From assembly GCF_009789075.1 (NCBI RefSeq), contig NZ_WNXQ01000001.1:434001-498000 (forward strand): 64,000 nt of DNA, in the 5' to 3' direction. Both the position numbers and the translations under genes were made by a program. Shown piece by piece: positions 9,683-18,929 of the stretch (within the stretch, counting starts at the first letter, position 1; every line of letters starts with the position of its first letter). The notes under the pieces were generated by a model that was given only the letters and a program-made list of their open reading frames with translations, ran no database searches and was not told where the DNA came from. The stretch is from Pseudooceanicola pacificus (GTDB taxonomy: Bacteria > Pseudomonadota > Alphaproteobacteria > Rhodobacterales > Rhodobacteraceae).

Positions 9683-11425
9683 ATGTCACGCAGCGAAAGC
9701 TCCTCGGCCCGTGGCGGTCGATTTCTCGACCGTTTCCATGCGCGTCTGAGCGGCTTTGCCCGCCCGGCCACCGGCATCGTGTCCCAGCCCGAACCGCGCA
9801 CCATCGGCGGCTTTGCCCGGGGGCGTCAGCTGATGGCCGGCAACTTCCTGTTCGCCGGGCACCTGGTCGCCAATCCGTCGGCGGCGATATGGGACATCCA
9901 CCTGCCCGACCGCGCCTTCGAGGAAGAGCTGCACGGCTTTGCCTGGCTCGACGACCTGGCCGCCGTGGGCGATGTGACAGCCCGCGAGACCGCGCAGGAC
10001 TGGGTCTGGCGGTGGATTTCACGCTATGGCCGCGGGGCCGGGCCGGGCTGGGTGCCCGATCTGGCCGGGCGGCGGCTGATCCGCTGGATCAACCACGCCC
10101 TGTTCCTGCTGCGCAACCGCGACGCGGGTCAGAGCGAGGCCTTCTACCGCTCGCTTGCCCAGCAGACGATCTTCCTTGGCCGGCGCTGGAAAAGCGCGGC
10201 CCCGGGCCTGCCCCGGTTCGAGGCGCTGGCGGGGCTGGTCTTTTCCGGCCTTACGCTCAAGGGCATGGACAAGCATATCGAACCGGCGCTCAAGGCGCTT
10301 GGCCGGGAATGCGACGCCCAGGTCGACCTGCACGGCGGCATTCCCACCCGCAATCCCGAAGAGCTGCTTGAGGTCTTTACCCTGCTCACCTGGGTTGCCG
10401 GGGCACTGGCGGAAACCGAGCGCAGCGTGCCCAACCAGCTGGTGCGCGCCACCAACCGCATCGCCCCGACCCTGCGCACCCTGCGCCATGCCGATGGCTC
10501 GCTCGCCCGGTTCCACGGCGGCGGGCGCGGGCTTGAGGGGCGGCTGGACCATGCGCTGGCCAACAGCGGCGTGCGGGGCCGCCCGGCGGACGGGCTGGCC
10601 ATGGGGTTTGCCCGGCTGAGCGCGGGGCGCACCTCGGTCATCGTGGATGCGAGCCCGCCGCCCAGTGGCAAGGCCAGCTATAATGCCCATGCCAGCACCC
10701 TGGCGTTCGAGCTGACATCGGGCCGCCGCCCGCTGGTGGTGAACTGCGGCTCGGGCGTCAGCTTTGGCCGCGACTGGCGGCGCGCGGGGCGTGCCACGCC
10801 CAGCCATTCGACCCTGTCGATGGAGGGGCTGTCGAGCGGCCGCCTCGCCGCGCCGCGCGGGCCGGACGGGCGCGAAATGCTGGTCGAGGCGCCCAGGACC
10901 GTGCCCATCGAGATGTCCCATGCCAGCGACGGCATCCGGTTCGAGGGCGGGCATGACGGCTATCTGCGCGCCCACGGGCTGACCCATGCGCGGCGGCTAG
11001 AGATGACCTTTGACGGGCGCGGCCTGGCGGGCGAGGACATGCTGCTGGCGATCGAGGATGCCGACAAGCGCCGGTTCGACAAGTCGATGGACGAGGTGCG
11101 CCTGCAGGGTCTGCCCTATCAGGTACGGTTCCACATCCACCCCGAGGTCGACGCCGAGATCGACCTGGGCGGCACCGCGATCTCTCTGGCGCTGAAAAGC
11201 GGGGAAATCTGGATATTCCGTCATGACGGACGCACCGAAATGCGGCTTGACCCTTCCGTCTTTCTCGAAAAGAACCGGCTCAAGCCGCGTGCGACCAAAC
11301 AGATCGTGTTGTCTTCGCGCGCTATGGAATATGCGACACGCGTCCGCTGGTCCCTTGCCAAGGCACAGGAGACTCCGATCTCTGTCCGCGACCTGGTGCG
11401 GGACGAAGTGGACCTGAGCGCCTGA
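9683..11425 (+). CDS. Heparinase II/III family protein
   Basis: The 580-residue protein has an alpha-helical N-terminal half (residues about 40-290) and a beta-rich C-terminal half with family signs YNAHASTLAFEL, VVNCGSGVSFG and HSTLSMEG, as in heparinase II/III-like polysaccharide lyases. ATG 9683 follows GAGGCAGG; the open frame extends 23 codons upstream without a better start. There is no signal peptide: the N-terminus is polar and charged, so the protein may act in the cytoplasm or use another route. It sits between rsmB and purH, 24 bases before purH. The substrate is unknown; a role in capsule or uronate glycan turnover is inferred. Confidence 0.82.
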   Translation: MSRSESSSARGGRFLDRFHARLSGFARPATGIVSQPEPRTIGGFARGRQLMAGNFLFAGHLVANPSAAIWDIHLPDRAFEEELHGFAWLDDLAAVGDVTARETAQDWVWRWISRYGRGAGPGWVPDLAGRRLIRWINHALFLLRNRDAGQSEAFYRSLAQQTIFLGRRWKSAAPGLPRFEALAGLVFSGLTLKGMDKHIEPALKALGRECDAQVDLHGGIPTRNPEELLEVFTLLTWVAGALAETERSVPNQLVRATNRIAPTLRTLRHADGSLARFHGGGRGLEGRLDHALANSGVRGRPADGLAMGFARLSAGRTSVIVDASPPPSGKASYNAHASTLAFELTSGRRPLVVNCGSGVSFGRDWRRAGRATPSHSTLSMEGLSSGRLAAPRGPDGREMLVEAPRTVPIEMSHASDGIRFEGGHDGYLRAHGLTHARRLEMTFDGRGLAGEDMLLAIEDADKRRFDKSMDEVRLQGLPYQVRFHIHPEVDAEIDLGGTAISLALKSGEIWIFRHDGRTEMRLDPSVFLEKNRLKPRATKQIVLSSRAMEYATRVRWSLAKAQETPISVRDLVRDEVDLSA

Positions 11426-11449
11426 GACCACAAAGGACACGTCCGACCC

Positions 11450-13051
11450 ATGACCGACACCGACACCGGGCTGCAGCCCATCCGCCGCGCCCTGATCTCC
11501 GTTTCCGACAAGAACGGCCTGCTGGACCTGGCCCGCGCCCTGGCCGAACGCGGGGTCGAGCTGCTGTCGACCGGCGGCTCGGCGGGCGAGATGCGGAACG
11601 CCGGGCTGCAGGTGCGCGACGTGGCCGATGTGACCCGCTTCCCCGAGATGATGGACGGCCGGGTCAAGACGCTGCATCCGATGGTACATGGCGGCCTGCT
11701 GGCGCTGCGCGACAAGGACACCCATGTCGCCGCGATGCTGGAACACGGGATCGAACCGATCGACCTGCTGATCGTGAACCTCTACCCGTTCGAGGAAACC
11801 GTCGCCAAGGGCGCGGACTATGACACCTGTATCGAGAACATCGACATCGGCGGCCCCGCCATGATCCGCGCGGCGGCCAAGAACCACGCTTTTGTCAACG
11901 TGGTCACCGATGTGGCGGATTACGACGCCCTGCTGGCCGAGATGGACGCCAACGACAACCAGACGACCTATGGCTTCCGCCAGCGGCTGGCGCTGACCGC
12001 CTATGCCCGCACGGCGACGTACGACACCGCCGTGTCGACCTGGATGGCCGCCGCGCTGCAAGAGACGACCCCGCGCCGCCGCGCCTTTGCCGGCACCCTG
12101 GCGCAGAGCCTGCGCTATGGCGAGAACCCGCACCAGGCCGCCGCATTCTACACCGACGGCAGCAACCGCCCCGGCGTGGCCACCGCCCAGCAACTGCAGG
12201 GCAAGGAGCTGTCCTACAACAATATCAACGACACCGACGCGGCGTTCGAACTGGTCAGCGAGTTCCGCCCCGAGGACGGCCCCGCCTGTGCCATCATCAA
12301 GCACGCCAACCCCTGCGGCGTGGCCCGTGGCGCAACGATGGCCGAGGCCTACTCCCGTGCCTTCGACTGTGACCGCACCTCGGCCTTTGGCGGGATCATC
12401 GCCCTGAACCAGCCGCTGGATGCCGCCACGGCGGAACGGATCTCGCAGATTTTCTCGGAGGTCGTGATTGCCCCTGCCGCCGATGCCGATGCACGCGAGA
12501 TCATGGCGAAAAAGAAGAACCTGCGCCTGCTGATCACCAGCGGCCTGGCCGATCCGGCCGCCGCCGGGCTGGCGTTCAAGCAGGTGTCGGGCGGGCTGCT
12601 GGTGCAGAACCGCGACAACGGGCGCATCAGCGCCGCCGACCTGAAGGTCGCCACCAAGCGCGCGCCGACGGACAGGGAACTGGCCGACCTGCTGTTCGCC
12701 TGGACGGTGGCCAAGCACGTGAAATCCAACGCCATCGTCTACGTCAAGGACGGTGCCACCGTCGGCGTGGGCGCGGGCCAGATGAGCCGGGTCGACAGCT
12801 CGACCATCGCCGCGCTCAAGGCGCAGCGCATGGCGGCCGAGGTCGGGCTGGCCGAAACCCCCGCCAAGGGTTCGGTCGTGGCCTCTGACGCGTTCTTCCC
12901 TTTTGCCGACGGCCTGCTGGCCGCGGCCGAGGCGGGCGCGACGGCGATCATCCAGCCGGGCGGCTCGATGCGCGACGACGAGGTGATCGCGGCGGCGGAC
13001 GAGGCCGGGCTGGCGATGGTCTTTACCGGCATGCGCCACTTCCGTCACTGA
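11450..13051 (+). CDS. purH: Bifunctional AICAR formyltransferase / IMP cyclohydrolase
   Basis: Carries out the last two steps of de novo purine synthesis. The 533-residue length is normal. The N-terminal MGS-like cyclohydrolase domain (about 1-200) shows [21 protein letters not shown] and [13 protein letters not shown]. The C-terminal transformylase domain has [18 protein letters not shown] and [10 protein letters not shown]. It ends 7 bases before lspA and may be co-transcribed with the heparinase-like gene and lspA. Confidence 0.98.
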   Translation: MTDTDTGLQPIRRALISVSDKNGLLDLARALAERGVELLSTGGSAGEMRNAGLQVRDVADVTRFPEMMDGRVKTLHPMVHGGLLALRDKDTHVAAMLEHGIEPIDLLIVNLYPFEETVAKGADYDTCIENIDIGGPAMIRAAAKNHAFVNVVTDVADYDALLAEMDANDNQTTYGFRQRLALTAYARTATYDTAVSTWMAAALQETTPRRRAFAGTLAQSLRYGENPHQAAAFYTDGSNRPGVATAQQLQGKELSYNNINDTDAAFELVSEFRPEDGPACAIIKHANPCGVARGATMAEAYSRAFDCDRTSAFGGIIALNQPLDAATAERISQIFSEVVIAPAADADAREIMAKKKNLRLLITSGLADPAAAGLAFKQVSGGLLVQNRDNGRISAADLKVATKRAPTDRELADLLFAWTVAKHVKSNAIVYVKDGATVGVGAGQMSRVDSSTIAALKAQRMAAEVGLAETPAKGSVVASDAFFPFADGLLAAAEAGATAIIQPGGSMRDDEVIAAADEAGLAMVFTGMRHFRH

Positions 13052-13058
13052 GGGTCCG

Positions 13059-13529
13059 ATGCGTACCGTCTTTCTCGCCGCCTTCTGGACGCTGCTGCTG
13101 GACCAGGTCACCAAGATCCTGGTCGTGCATGTCCTCGACCTGCGCACGCGCGGCGAGATCGACGTTCTGCCGCCGGTGCTGAATTTCCGCATGGCATGGA
13201 ACGAAGGGATCAACTTCGGCCTGTTTGCGGGAAATTCCGACGTGACCCGCTGGATCCTGATCGCGCTGGCGCTGCTGATCTCGGGCACGGTGGTCTACTG
13301 GGTCTGGCGCGACCGGCCACGCCGGCTGGGCCTGATCGGGGCGGGGATGCTGATCGGCGGCGCCCTGGGCAATGTGATCGACCGCATCCTCTATGGCGCG
13401 GTGGCGGATTTCCTGAACATGTCCTGCTGCGGGATCGAGAATCCGTTTGCCTTCAACGTCGCGGATATCGCGATCTTTGCCGGCGCGATCGCGCTTGTGC
13501 TTGTTCCGGCTGAAAAAAAGGGCAGGTGA
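13059..13529 (+). CDS. lspA: Lipoprotein signal peptidase (signal peptidase II)
   Basis: An inner-membrane aspartic protease that cleaves prolipoprotein signal peptides after diacylglyceryl modification. The 156-residue protein has four transmembrane segments. The family blocks are DQVTK (Asp15), NEGINFG near residue 48, GNVIDR at 104-109, and the catalytic pair Asp117 (AVADFL) and Asp136 (FNVADI). It starts 7 bases after purH. The next gene encodes a lipoprotein that would be its substrate. Confidence 0.97.
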   Translation: MRTVFLAAFWTLLLDQVTKILVVHVLDLRTRGEIDVLPPVLNFRMAWNEGINFGLFAGNSDVTRWILIALALLISGTVVYWVWRDRPRRLGLIGAGMLIGGALGNVIDRILYGAVADFLNMSCCGIENPFAFNVADIAIFAGAIALVLVPAEKKGR

Positions 13530-13581
13530 CGGCGGGCCGGGGATGCGATAGACCTTGGCGACGACGAACCGGAGAGTGGCA

Positions 13582-14106
13582 ATGAAGACGCTGCGCGTGA
13601 CATTCCTGATGGCTATCGGCCTTCTGCTCGCCGCCTGCAGCGGAGAGGAGCGGGACACCCGTCTGCGCACCTTCTACAATCCCGGCAACGGACCCGAGGA
13701 ATTCGCGATCCTGCCGAACAAGCCGCTGGAAGAGCCCAAGAATTTCAGCGAGTTGCCGGCCCCGACCCCGGGCGGAACCAACCGCTCCGACCTGACGCCC
13801 AAGGAAGACGCGGTTGCCGCGCTTGGCGGGCGCCCCTCGGCGCTGCAGCCTTCGGGCGTGCCGGGCAGCGAGTCCGCGCTGGTGAACTATGCCAGCCGCA
13901 AGGGCCGCGACGACGGGATCCGCCAGACCCTGGCCCAGGAAGACGCGGATTTCCGCAAGCGGCGCGGGCGGTTCACCAATATCCGCATCTTCCGCGTCGA
14001 CCGGTATTACGAGATCTACAAGCGCCAGTCGGTCAAACCGCAGGCCGCCGCCGAACGCTGGCGCCGGGCCGGGGCGCCGACCCCGACAGCGCCGCCGCAG
14101 AACTAG
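13582..14106 (+). CDS. DUF3035 lipoprotein, probable BamF
   Basis: The 174-residue protein has a lipoprotein signal peptide with lipobox LAAC and lipidated Cys19. The mature part matches the DUF3035 family, which in alphaproteobacteria has been linked to the BAM outer-membrane assembly complex as BamF. Visible family segments are the EEFAILPNKPLEEP block, the LPAPTPGG...RSDLTP motif and a C-terminal RFTNIRIFRVDRYYEIYKRQ-type basic region. ATG 13582 follows GGAGAGTGG. It lies just after lspA. Its stop overlaps the stop of the next, opposite gene through a shared CTAG. Confidence 0.8.
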   Translation: MKTLRVTFLMAIGLLLAACSGEERDTRLRTFYNPGNGPEEFAILPNKPLEEPKNFSELPAPTPGGTNRSDLTPKEDAVAALGGRPSALQPSGVPGSESALVNYASRKGRDDGIRQTLAQEDADFRKRRGRFTNIRIFRVDRYYEIYKRQSVKPQAAAERWRRAGAPTPTAPPQN

Positions 14107-14507
14107 GCCCGCTCCAGCGTTTCCTCCCAGGCGATGGCCAGCCCGTCGGCATTCCGGCTGGCGGAACCGGTGATGCGCAGCCCGCCCTCGGTGCGGATGC
14201 AGGTCGTTTCGACCGTGTTGCCGGGGAATTCCATCGTGTAATGCAGCACGTCGCCGAACAGGTGGCCCTTGCCGATCTCGCGCCCGCCCGCCGTCACGAT
14301 GAACAGCGGGCCGAACCCCATCCGCATCTCGAACCGCGCCTCGACCGGCGGATCGCCATTGTCGAAGATATGGGCGAAGGCCAGGACAAAGCCGCCCGCC
14401 GTCGCCTCGATCCGGTGGGTCACGTCATAGGGCCCCGCCTCGCCATCGGCCTGATACCAGCCGCCGCTGCCCGCATAGTGCCCGGTGAAGTCGTCGATCG
14501 CCGCCAT
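14103..14507 (-). CDS. Conserved protein of unknown function
   Basis: A 134-residue cytoplasmic protein with no signal peptide or membrane segment, predicted mostly beta strand: alternating hydrophobic residues, a DFTGHYAGSGGWY start, RFEMRMGFGPLF in the middle and ITGSASRNADGLAIAWEETLE at the end. That pattern suggests a lipocalin/calycin-like barrel, but I do not recognise the family. Its TAG stop is the reverse complement of the TAG of the upstream BamF-like gene (shared CTAG, 14103-14106). It is divergent from the M16 pair. Confidence 0.7.
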   Translation of the reverse strand: MAAIDDFTGHYAGSGGWYQADGEAGPYDVTHRIEATAGGFVLAFAHIFDNGDPPVEARFEMRMGFGPLFIVTAGGREIGKGHLFGDVLHYTMEFPGNTVETTCIRTEGGLRITGSASRNADGLAIAWEETLERA

Positions 14508-14656
14508 GCCGTCCCCCGCTGCGTCCGGTGCGCTTGTGCCAGCCCGATCACGCGGCGGCAACGCCCATCTCACAAGCGCGTCACCCGGATTGCAACGGGG
14601 GGCCACGGGGGTATGTTTGCGGTCACGGAATTCTCCGGCACCGGAAAGGATCGCCC

Positions 14657-15997
14657 ATGCAGCGCCTTGCTGCCCTGACCTTCTCTCTCATGTCGATTGC
14701 CCTGCCCGCCGCGGCTGACGGCCTGAACGACATGGTCACCGATTTCAAGCTCGACAACGGAATGGAAGTGGTGGTGATCGAAGATCACCGCGCCCCGGTC
14801 GTGGTCCACATGGTCTGGTACAAGTCCGGCGCGGCCGACGAAAAACCCGGCGTGTCCGGCGTGGCGCATTTCCTGGAGCATCTGCTGTTCAAGGGCACCG
14901 ACAAGATGGCCCCCGGAGAGCTGTCGCGCGTGGTGGCCGAGAACGGCGGCACCGACAACGCCTTTACCAGCCACGATTACACCGCCTATTTCCAGCGCGT
15001 CGCCGCCGACCGGCTGGAGCTGATGATGAGCATGGAGAGCGACCGCATGGTCAATCTCAACCTCGACGAAAAGGACATCCTGACCGAGCGCGAGGTGATC
15101 ATCGAGGAACGCAACCAGCGGATCGAGAACAACCCGCAGGCGCTCTACCGCGAACAGGCGATGGCGGCGCAGTACCTCAACAGCCGCTACGGCGTGCCGA
15201 TCATCGGCTGGCGCCACGAGATGGAGCAGCTGTCGCTGGAGGATGCGCTGGATTACTACAAGACCTATTACGCCCCCAACAACGCAATCCTGGTGGTTGC
15301 CGGCGACGTGACGCCCGACGAGGTGCGCACGCTGGCCGAAAAGTATTACGGCGTGATCCCCGCCAATCCCGACCTGCCCGACCGCATCCGCCCGCAAGAG
15401 CCGGTGCAATCGGGCGAGCGGCGGATCCTCTACCGTGACCCGCGCATCGCGCAGCCCTATGTCAGCCGCTCCTACCTGGCGCCGGAACGCGATCACGGCG
15501 ATCAGAAACAGGCCGCCGCGCTGACCATGCTGGCCGAAGTGCTGGGCGGCGGTCAGACCTCTGTGCTGGCCGAAAAGCTGCAGTTCGGGACGAAACAGGC
15601 GCTGTACTGTTCCGCCTGGTATGCCGGGACCAACCTGGATGACACCACCTTTGGCGTCTACATCGTCCCCGCCGAGGGCGTGGGGATGCAGGAGGCCGAG
15701 GATGCGCTGGACAAGGCCCTGGCCGAGTTCATCGAGGAAGGCGTCGATGCCGAGCAGCTGGACCGGATCAAGATGCAGCTCAAGGCCTCGCAGATCTATG
15801 CCCGCGACGACGTGGGCGACATCGCCCGGATTTACGGCGGGGCCCTGACCCAGGGCCTGACGGTTGAGGACGTGCAGGCCTGGCCCGACCTTCTTCAAGA
15901 GGTGACGGGCGAGGATATCGTGGCCGCCGCGCGCGACGTGCTGGACAAGCGCCACGCCGTCACCGGCTGGCTGATGAGCGAGGAGATGACCCAATGA
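14657..15997 (+). CDS. M16 family zinc metallopeptidase, catalytic subunit
   Basis: The 446-residue protein has a signal peptide (to about residue 21, PAAADG) and is likely periplasmic. The inverted zinc motif HFLEH is at His71-Glu74-His75, and the distal glutamate ligand fits Glu151 in TEREVIIEE. The C-terminal M16 domain is present (residues about 205-390). Members degrade small peptides. The stop overlaps the start of the next gene by ATGA, so the two are translationally coupled, as expected for a two-subunit M16 protease. Confidence 0.92.
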   Translation: MQRLAALTFSLMSIALPAAADGLNDMVTDFKLDNGMEVVVIEDHRAPVVVHMVWYKSGAADEKPGVSGVAHFLEHLLFKGTDKMAPGELSRVVAENGGTDNAFTSHDYTAYFQRVAADRLELMMSMESDRMVNLNLDEKDILTEREVIIEERNQRIENNPQALYREQAMAAQYLNSRYGVPIIGWRHEMEQLSLEDALDYYKTYYAPNNAILVVAGDVTPDEVRTLAEKYYGVIPANPDLPDRIRPQEPVQSGERRILYRDPRIAQPYVSRSYLAPERDHGDQKQAAALTMLAEVLGGGQTSVLAEKLQFGTKQALYCSAWYAGTNLDDTTFGVYIVPAEGVGMQEAEDALDKALAEFIEEGVDAEQLDRIKMQLKASQIYARDDVGDIARIYGGALTQGLTVEDVQAWPDLLQEVTGEDIVAAARDVLDKRHAVTGWLMSEEMTQ

Positions 15998-17313
15998 TGA
16001 TGCGCTTTACCCTCGCCTTTGTCGTGGCGCTGGCCGGTTCCCTGCCCGCCCGTGCCGACGTGAACATCCAGGAGGTCACGACCCCCGGCGGCATCACCGC
16101 CTGGCTGGTCGAGGATCACACTATCCCCTTCACCGCGCTGGAACTGCGGTTCCGCGGCGGCGCCTCGCTGGACCTGCCGGGCAAGCGCGGGGCGACCTAT
16201 CTGATGACCGGGCTGCTGGAGGAAGGCGCCGGCGATCTCGACGCCCGTGCCTTTGCGCGCGAGATGGAGGGGCTGGCCGCCGGGTTCAATTACAACGTCT
16301 ATGACGACGCGCTGACCGTTTCGGCCAAGTTCCTGACCGAAAACCGGGATCAGGCGGTGGATCTCCTCCGCTCGACCCTGATCGACCCGACCTTTGCCCC
16401 CGACGATATCGAAAGGGTGCGCGCTCAGGTGGCCTCCATCCTGCGCTCGAACCTGACCGACCCCGACGACATCGCCAGCGCGGCCTTTGACACGCGCACC
16501 TATGGCGATCACCCCTACGCGACGCAGAAGGAGGGCACGCTGGACAGCCTGGCCGGCCTGACGCGCGAGGATCTGGTCACCGCCAAGGCCAACGCGATGG
16601 CGCTGGACCGGATCTATGTCGGTGTGGTCGGCGACATCTCGGCCGAGGAACTGGGCCCGATGCTTGACCATCTGCTGGGCGATTTGCCCGCCACCGGCGC
16701 GCCGATGCCCGAACGGGCCGATCCGATGTTCGACGGCGGCACCCATGTCGTGCCCTTCGACACGCCGCAATCGGTGGCGCTTTTCGGGCAAAAGGGGATC
16801 TCGCAGGACGATCCGGACTTCTTTGCCGCCTATCTGCTGAACGTGATCCTGGGTGGCGGCGGGTTCGAAAGCCGGCTGATGCACGAGGTGCGTGAAAAGC
16901 GCGGGCTGACCTACGGCGTCTATTCCTACCTCGTCGGCAAGGATCAGGCGGATGTCTGGATGGGCTCCGTCTCGTCCGCCAACGACCGGATTGCCGACGC
17001 GATCAAGGTGATCCGTGACGAATGGACCCGCATGGCACAGGACGGCGCGACCGAGGAGGAACTGGCCGCAGCCAAGAAGTACCTCACCGGCGCCTATCCC
17101 CTGCGGTTCGACGGCAATGGCCCAATCGCCAACATCATCGTCGGAATGCAGATGCAGGGCATGCCCATCGACTATGCCGCCACGCGCAACGACCGGATCA
17201 ATGCCGTGACCCTGGATGACGTGAACCGCGTCGCCAAAGAGCTGCTGGACCCGGACGCGCTGACCTTCGTGGTGACCGGGCAGCCCGAGCGGCTGACCGA
17301 GACCTCGAACTGA
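15994..17313 (+). CDS. M16 family peptidase-like protein, non-catalytic subunit
   Basis: The 439-residue protein has a signal peptide (residues 1-22, LPARA). It aligns with the M16 fold but the HxxEH zinc motif is replaced by GATYLMTG in the equivalent place, so it cannot bind zinc as the partner does. The C-terminal half keeps the conserved substrate-binding RxxxxY region (REKRGLTYGVYSY). In M16B enzymes an inactive partner completes the catalytic chamber. Three ATG codons in a row (15994, 15997, 16000) are possible starts; the first overlaps the upstream stop. Confidence 0.9.
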   Translation: MMMRFTLAFVVALAGSLPARADVNIQEVTTPGGITAWLVEDHTIPFTALELRFRGGASLDLPGKRGATYLMTGLLEEGAGDLDARAFAREMEGLAAGFNYNVYDDALTVSAKFLTENRDQAVDLLRSTLIDPTFAPDDIERVRAQVASILRSNLTDPDDIASAAFDTRTYGDHPYATQKEGTLDSLAGLTREDLVTAKANAMALDRIYVGVVGDISAEELGPMLDHLLGDLPATGAPMPERADPMFDGGTHVVPFDTPQSVALFGQKGISQDDPDFFAAYLLNVILGGGGFESRLMHEVREKRGLTYGVYSYLVGKDQADVWMGSVSSANDRIADAIKVIRDEWTRMAQDGATEEELAAAKKYLTGAYPLRFDGNGPIANIIVGMQMQGMPIDYAATRNDRINAVTLDDVNRVAKELLDPDALTFVVTGQPERLTETSN

Positions 17314-17326
17314 GGCATCCCGCCAT

Positions 17327-17341
17327 CCGCGCCCGGCGCGG
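17327..17341. terminator. Hairpin between convergent genes
   Basis: A 6-bp GC stem (CCGCGC, loop CCG, GCGCGG) lies in the 48-base gap between the M16 pair and the convergent SH3-domain gene. There is no T-run, so a bidirectional terminator is only possible. Confidence 0.3.
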
Positions 17342-17361
17342 GTGGCCCCGGGGTCCTGACC

Positions 17362-17970
17362 CTAACGCTCCAGCGTGCAGCAGCCGGTGAAATAACTGGC
17401 TGCGCCCTGCCCTTCGATCAGCAGATCCAGCGTCAGCCCATAGGCCCGGTCCGACATGCCGTCGCTGCAGGCGCCCCGCGCGATGACGGCTGTTGCCTCG
17501 CCCGTGCCTTCGGCGTCGCGCAGGCCGCGGGCCTGACGGTCGCGCCGCCCGGCTGCCATGCCCTGCCAGGTTGTCACGAAATCCCGCGTCTCGCGGTCCG
17601 GCGCGTCGAACCGCCAGGCGGTGCCGTCGCGGGTCAGGCTCCAGAACGGTTCGGTTCCGAAACAGGCGGCGGGGGCGGCGAACCCCTCCTGCCCCGGCTG
17701 CAGGGCCATGAAGCGCATGGCGACCCAGCCCGATCCCTCATCGCTGTTGACCTGGCCCCAGCTGCCGCCGGAGGCCAGCGTCACCACCTCGACCCCCTGC
17801 CGCCCCGGGGGCAGCGCACCCATGACGGGCGCCGAGGCGGATGGCGCGGCGCGGATGTTCAGTACGTCATCGGCTGCCACGCCGCTGACGTCGTAGAGGG
17901 CGGGAAGATCCTGCTGGGCGTGGAGTGCCGCCGGCGCAAGGGCCAGCGCCGCCGCGGCCAGCCAGCGCAT
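17362..17970 (-). CDS. Secreted SH3-domain protein
   Basis: The 202-residue protein has a signal peptide (residues 1-18, ALHAQ). Residues about 25-95 form a bacterial SH3 (SH3b) domain with VLNIRAAPSASAPVMG and a WV(A/R)M ending typical of the fold. The C-terminal part has CFGTEPFWSL and paired cysteines near the end (FTGCCTLER), resembling COG3650-like envelope proteins. SH3b domains often bind peptidoglycan. Its ATG overlaps the stop of the ABC-2 permease (TGATG), although no functional link is obvious. Confidence 0.8.
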   Translation of the reverse strand: MRWLAAAALALAPAALHAQQDLPALYDVSGVAADDVLNIRAAPSASAPVMGALPPGRQGVEVVTLASGGSWGQVNSDEGSGWVAMRFMALQPGQEGFAAPAACFGTEPFWSLTRDGTAWRFDAPDRETRDFVTTWQGMAAGRRDRQARGLRDAEGTGEATAVIARGACSDGMSDRAYGLTLDLLIEGQGAASYFTGCCTLER

Positions 17971-18860
17971 CAGCGCCGCGCGTTCCAGCTGATCGAGGCG
18001 TGGCGGCGGGTGTAGAATTCACCCATCAGGCCAATCATGATCAGCGCCAGCGACACGTAGATCGGGTAGGAGACCGACGAATAGCGCGGGAAGTAGTTGA
18101 TGAAGACAAACCCCCGGCACTGGTCGATGGCGTGGAACAGCGGGTTCCAGTCGAACATCGCCAGCATGTAGCCGGGCAGGGAATTGGCCAGGAACATCTT
18201 GCCCGACGCAACCATGTTCGCCCGCTGGTACACGGTCGAAAAGATGCCGACGAAGCGCGGGAACCACGGCTTGACCGACAGCAGCACCACGCCGATCGCC
18301 ATGCCCGAGAACCAGGCGATCAGCAGACAGCCATAGGCGCTGATCGGATCCTCGATCGTGATGTCGGTGAAGACCACGTCATAGATGAACAGGATCGCGA
18401 AAAGCGACAGCGTCTGGATGTACAGCGCACCGACAGCCGCCGAGAGGATCGAGATGATCGTGTTCATCGGCGCGTGTTGCATCATGGGCGAGGCCGGGCC
18501 GTCCGAGCCGACCACCGCGCCCAGGGTCTTGGTATGGGTCAGGAACAGGAAAATCCCCGACATGATGTAGAGCAGGAAATCCCCCCGCACCGCCGACCGC
18601 CTGAGCCCGAGGATCTGGAACATGAAGTAGAAGGCCAGCACGAAGATCGCGGCCTGCAACATGTTCACCAGGATCGACATGATCGCATTGCCATGCGCCT
18701 TGCGCACGTCACGCACGATCGAGTGATACACCAGCTCAAGTATGGCGAGTGCGGAATGGAAAGAGGATTTGGGTCTTGTCTGCTCGAACATCGCCGTCTT
18801 CTCCGCGACCTCTTGGATGACTGGCACGGAATTCTTGCCGTTCCGTAAGGGTTTCATCAT
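17970..18860 (-). CDS. ABC-2 type polysaccharide export permease (KpsM/Wzm-like)
   Basis: The 296-residue protein has a long cytoplasmic N-terminus (about 60 residues) and six hydrophobic segments with the ABC-2 layout of capsule or O-antigen exporters (KpsM, CtrC, Wzm). Visible signs are the amphipathic HSALAILELVYHSIVRDVR region before the first helix and a late FNPLFHAIDQ-like segment (DWNPLFHAIDQCRG), which is the permease hallmark. Two ATGs (18860, 18857) are possible starts, after an AT-rich leader. No partner ATPase (KpsT/Wzt) is encoded nearby. It is divergent from cysQ in the surface-polysaccharide locus. Confidence 0.88.
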   Translation of the reverse strand: MMKPLRNGKNSVPVIQEVAEKTAMFEQTRPKSSFHSALAILELVYHSIVRDVRKAHGNAIMSILVNMLQAAIFVLAFYFMFQILGLRRSAVRGDFLLYIMSGIFLFLTHTKTLGAVVGSDGPASPMMQHAPMNTIISILSAAVGALYIQTLSLFAILFIYDVVFTDITIEDPISAYGCLLIAWFSGMAIGVVLLSVKPWFPRFVGIFSTVYQRANMVASGKMFLANSLPGYMLAMFDWNPLFHAIDQCRGFVFINYFPRYSSVSYPIYVSLALIMIGLMGEFYTRRHASISWNARR

Positions 18861-18929
18861 AACGGGCACAGCAAATTTATTCAATTCAATCCAGGTCCCG
18901 CGGGGCCGGACGTACAAAGGAGTTGCCTT
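18861..18929. promoter_or_regulatory. AT-rich divergent intergenic region
   Basis: This 69-base gap separates the export permease (minus) from cysQ (plus). It has an AT-rich patch near 18868-18892, unlike its GC-rich surroundings, so it probably holds the promoters of both transcripts. No specific -35/-10 pair is convincing. Confidence 0.45.
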
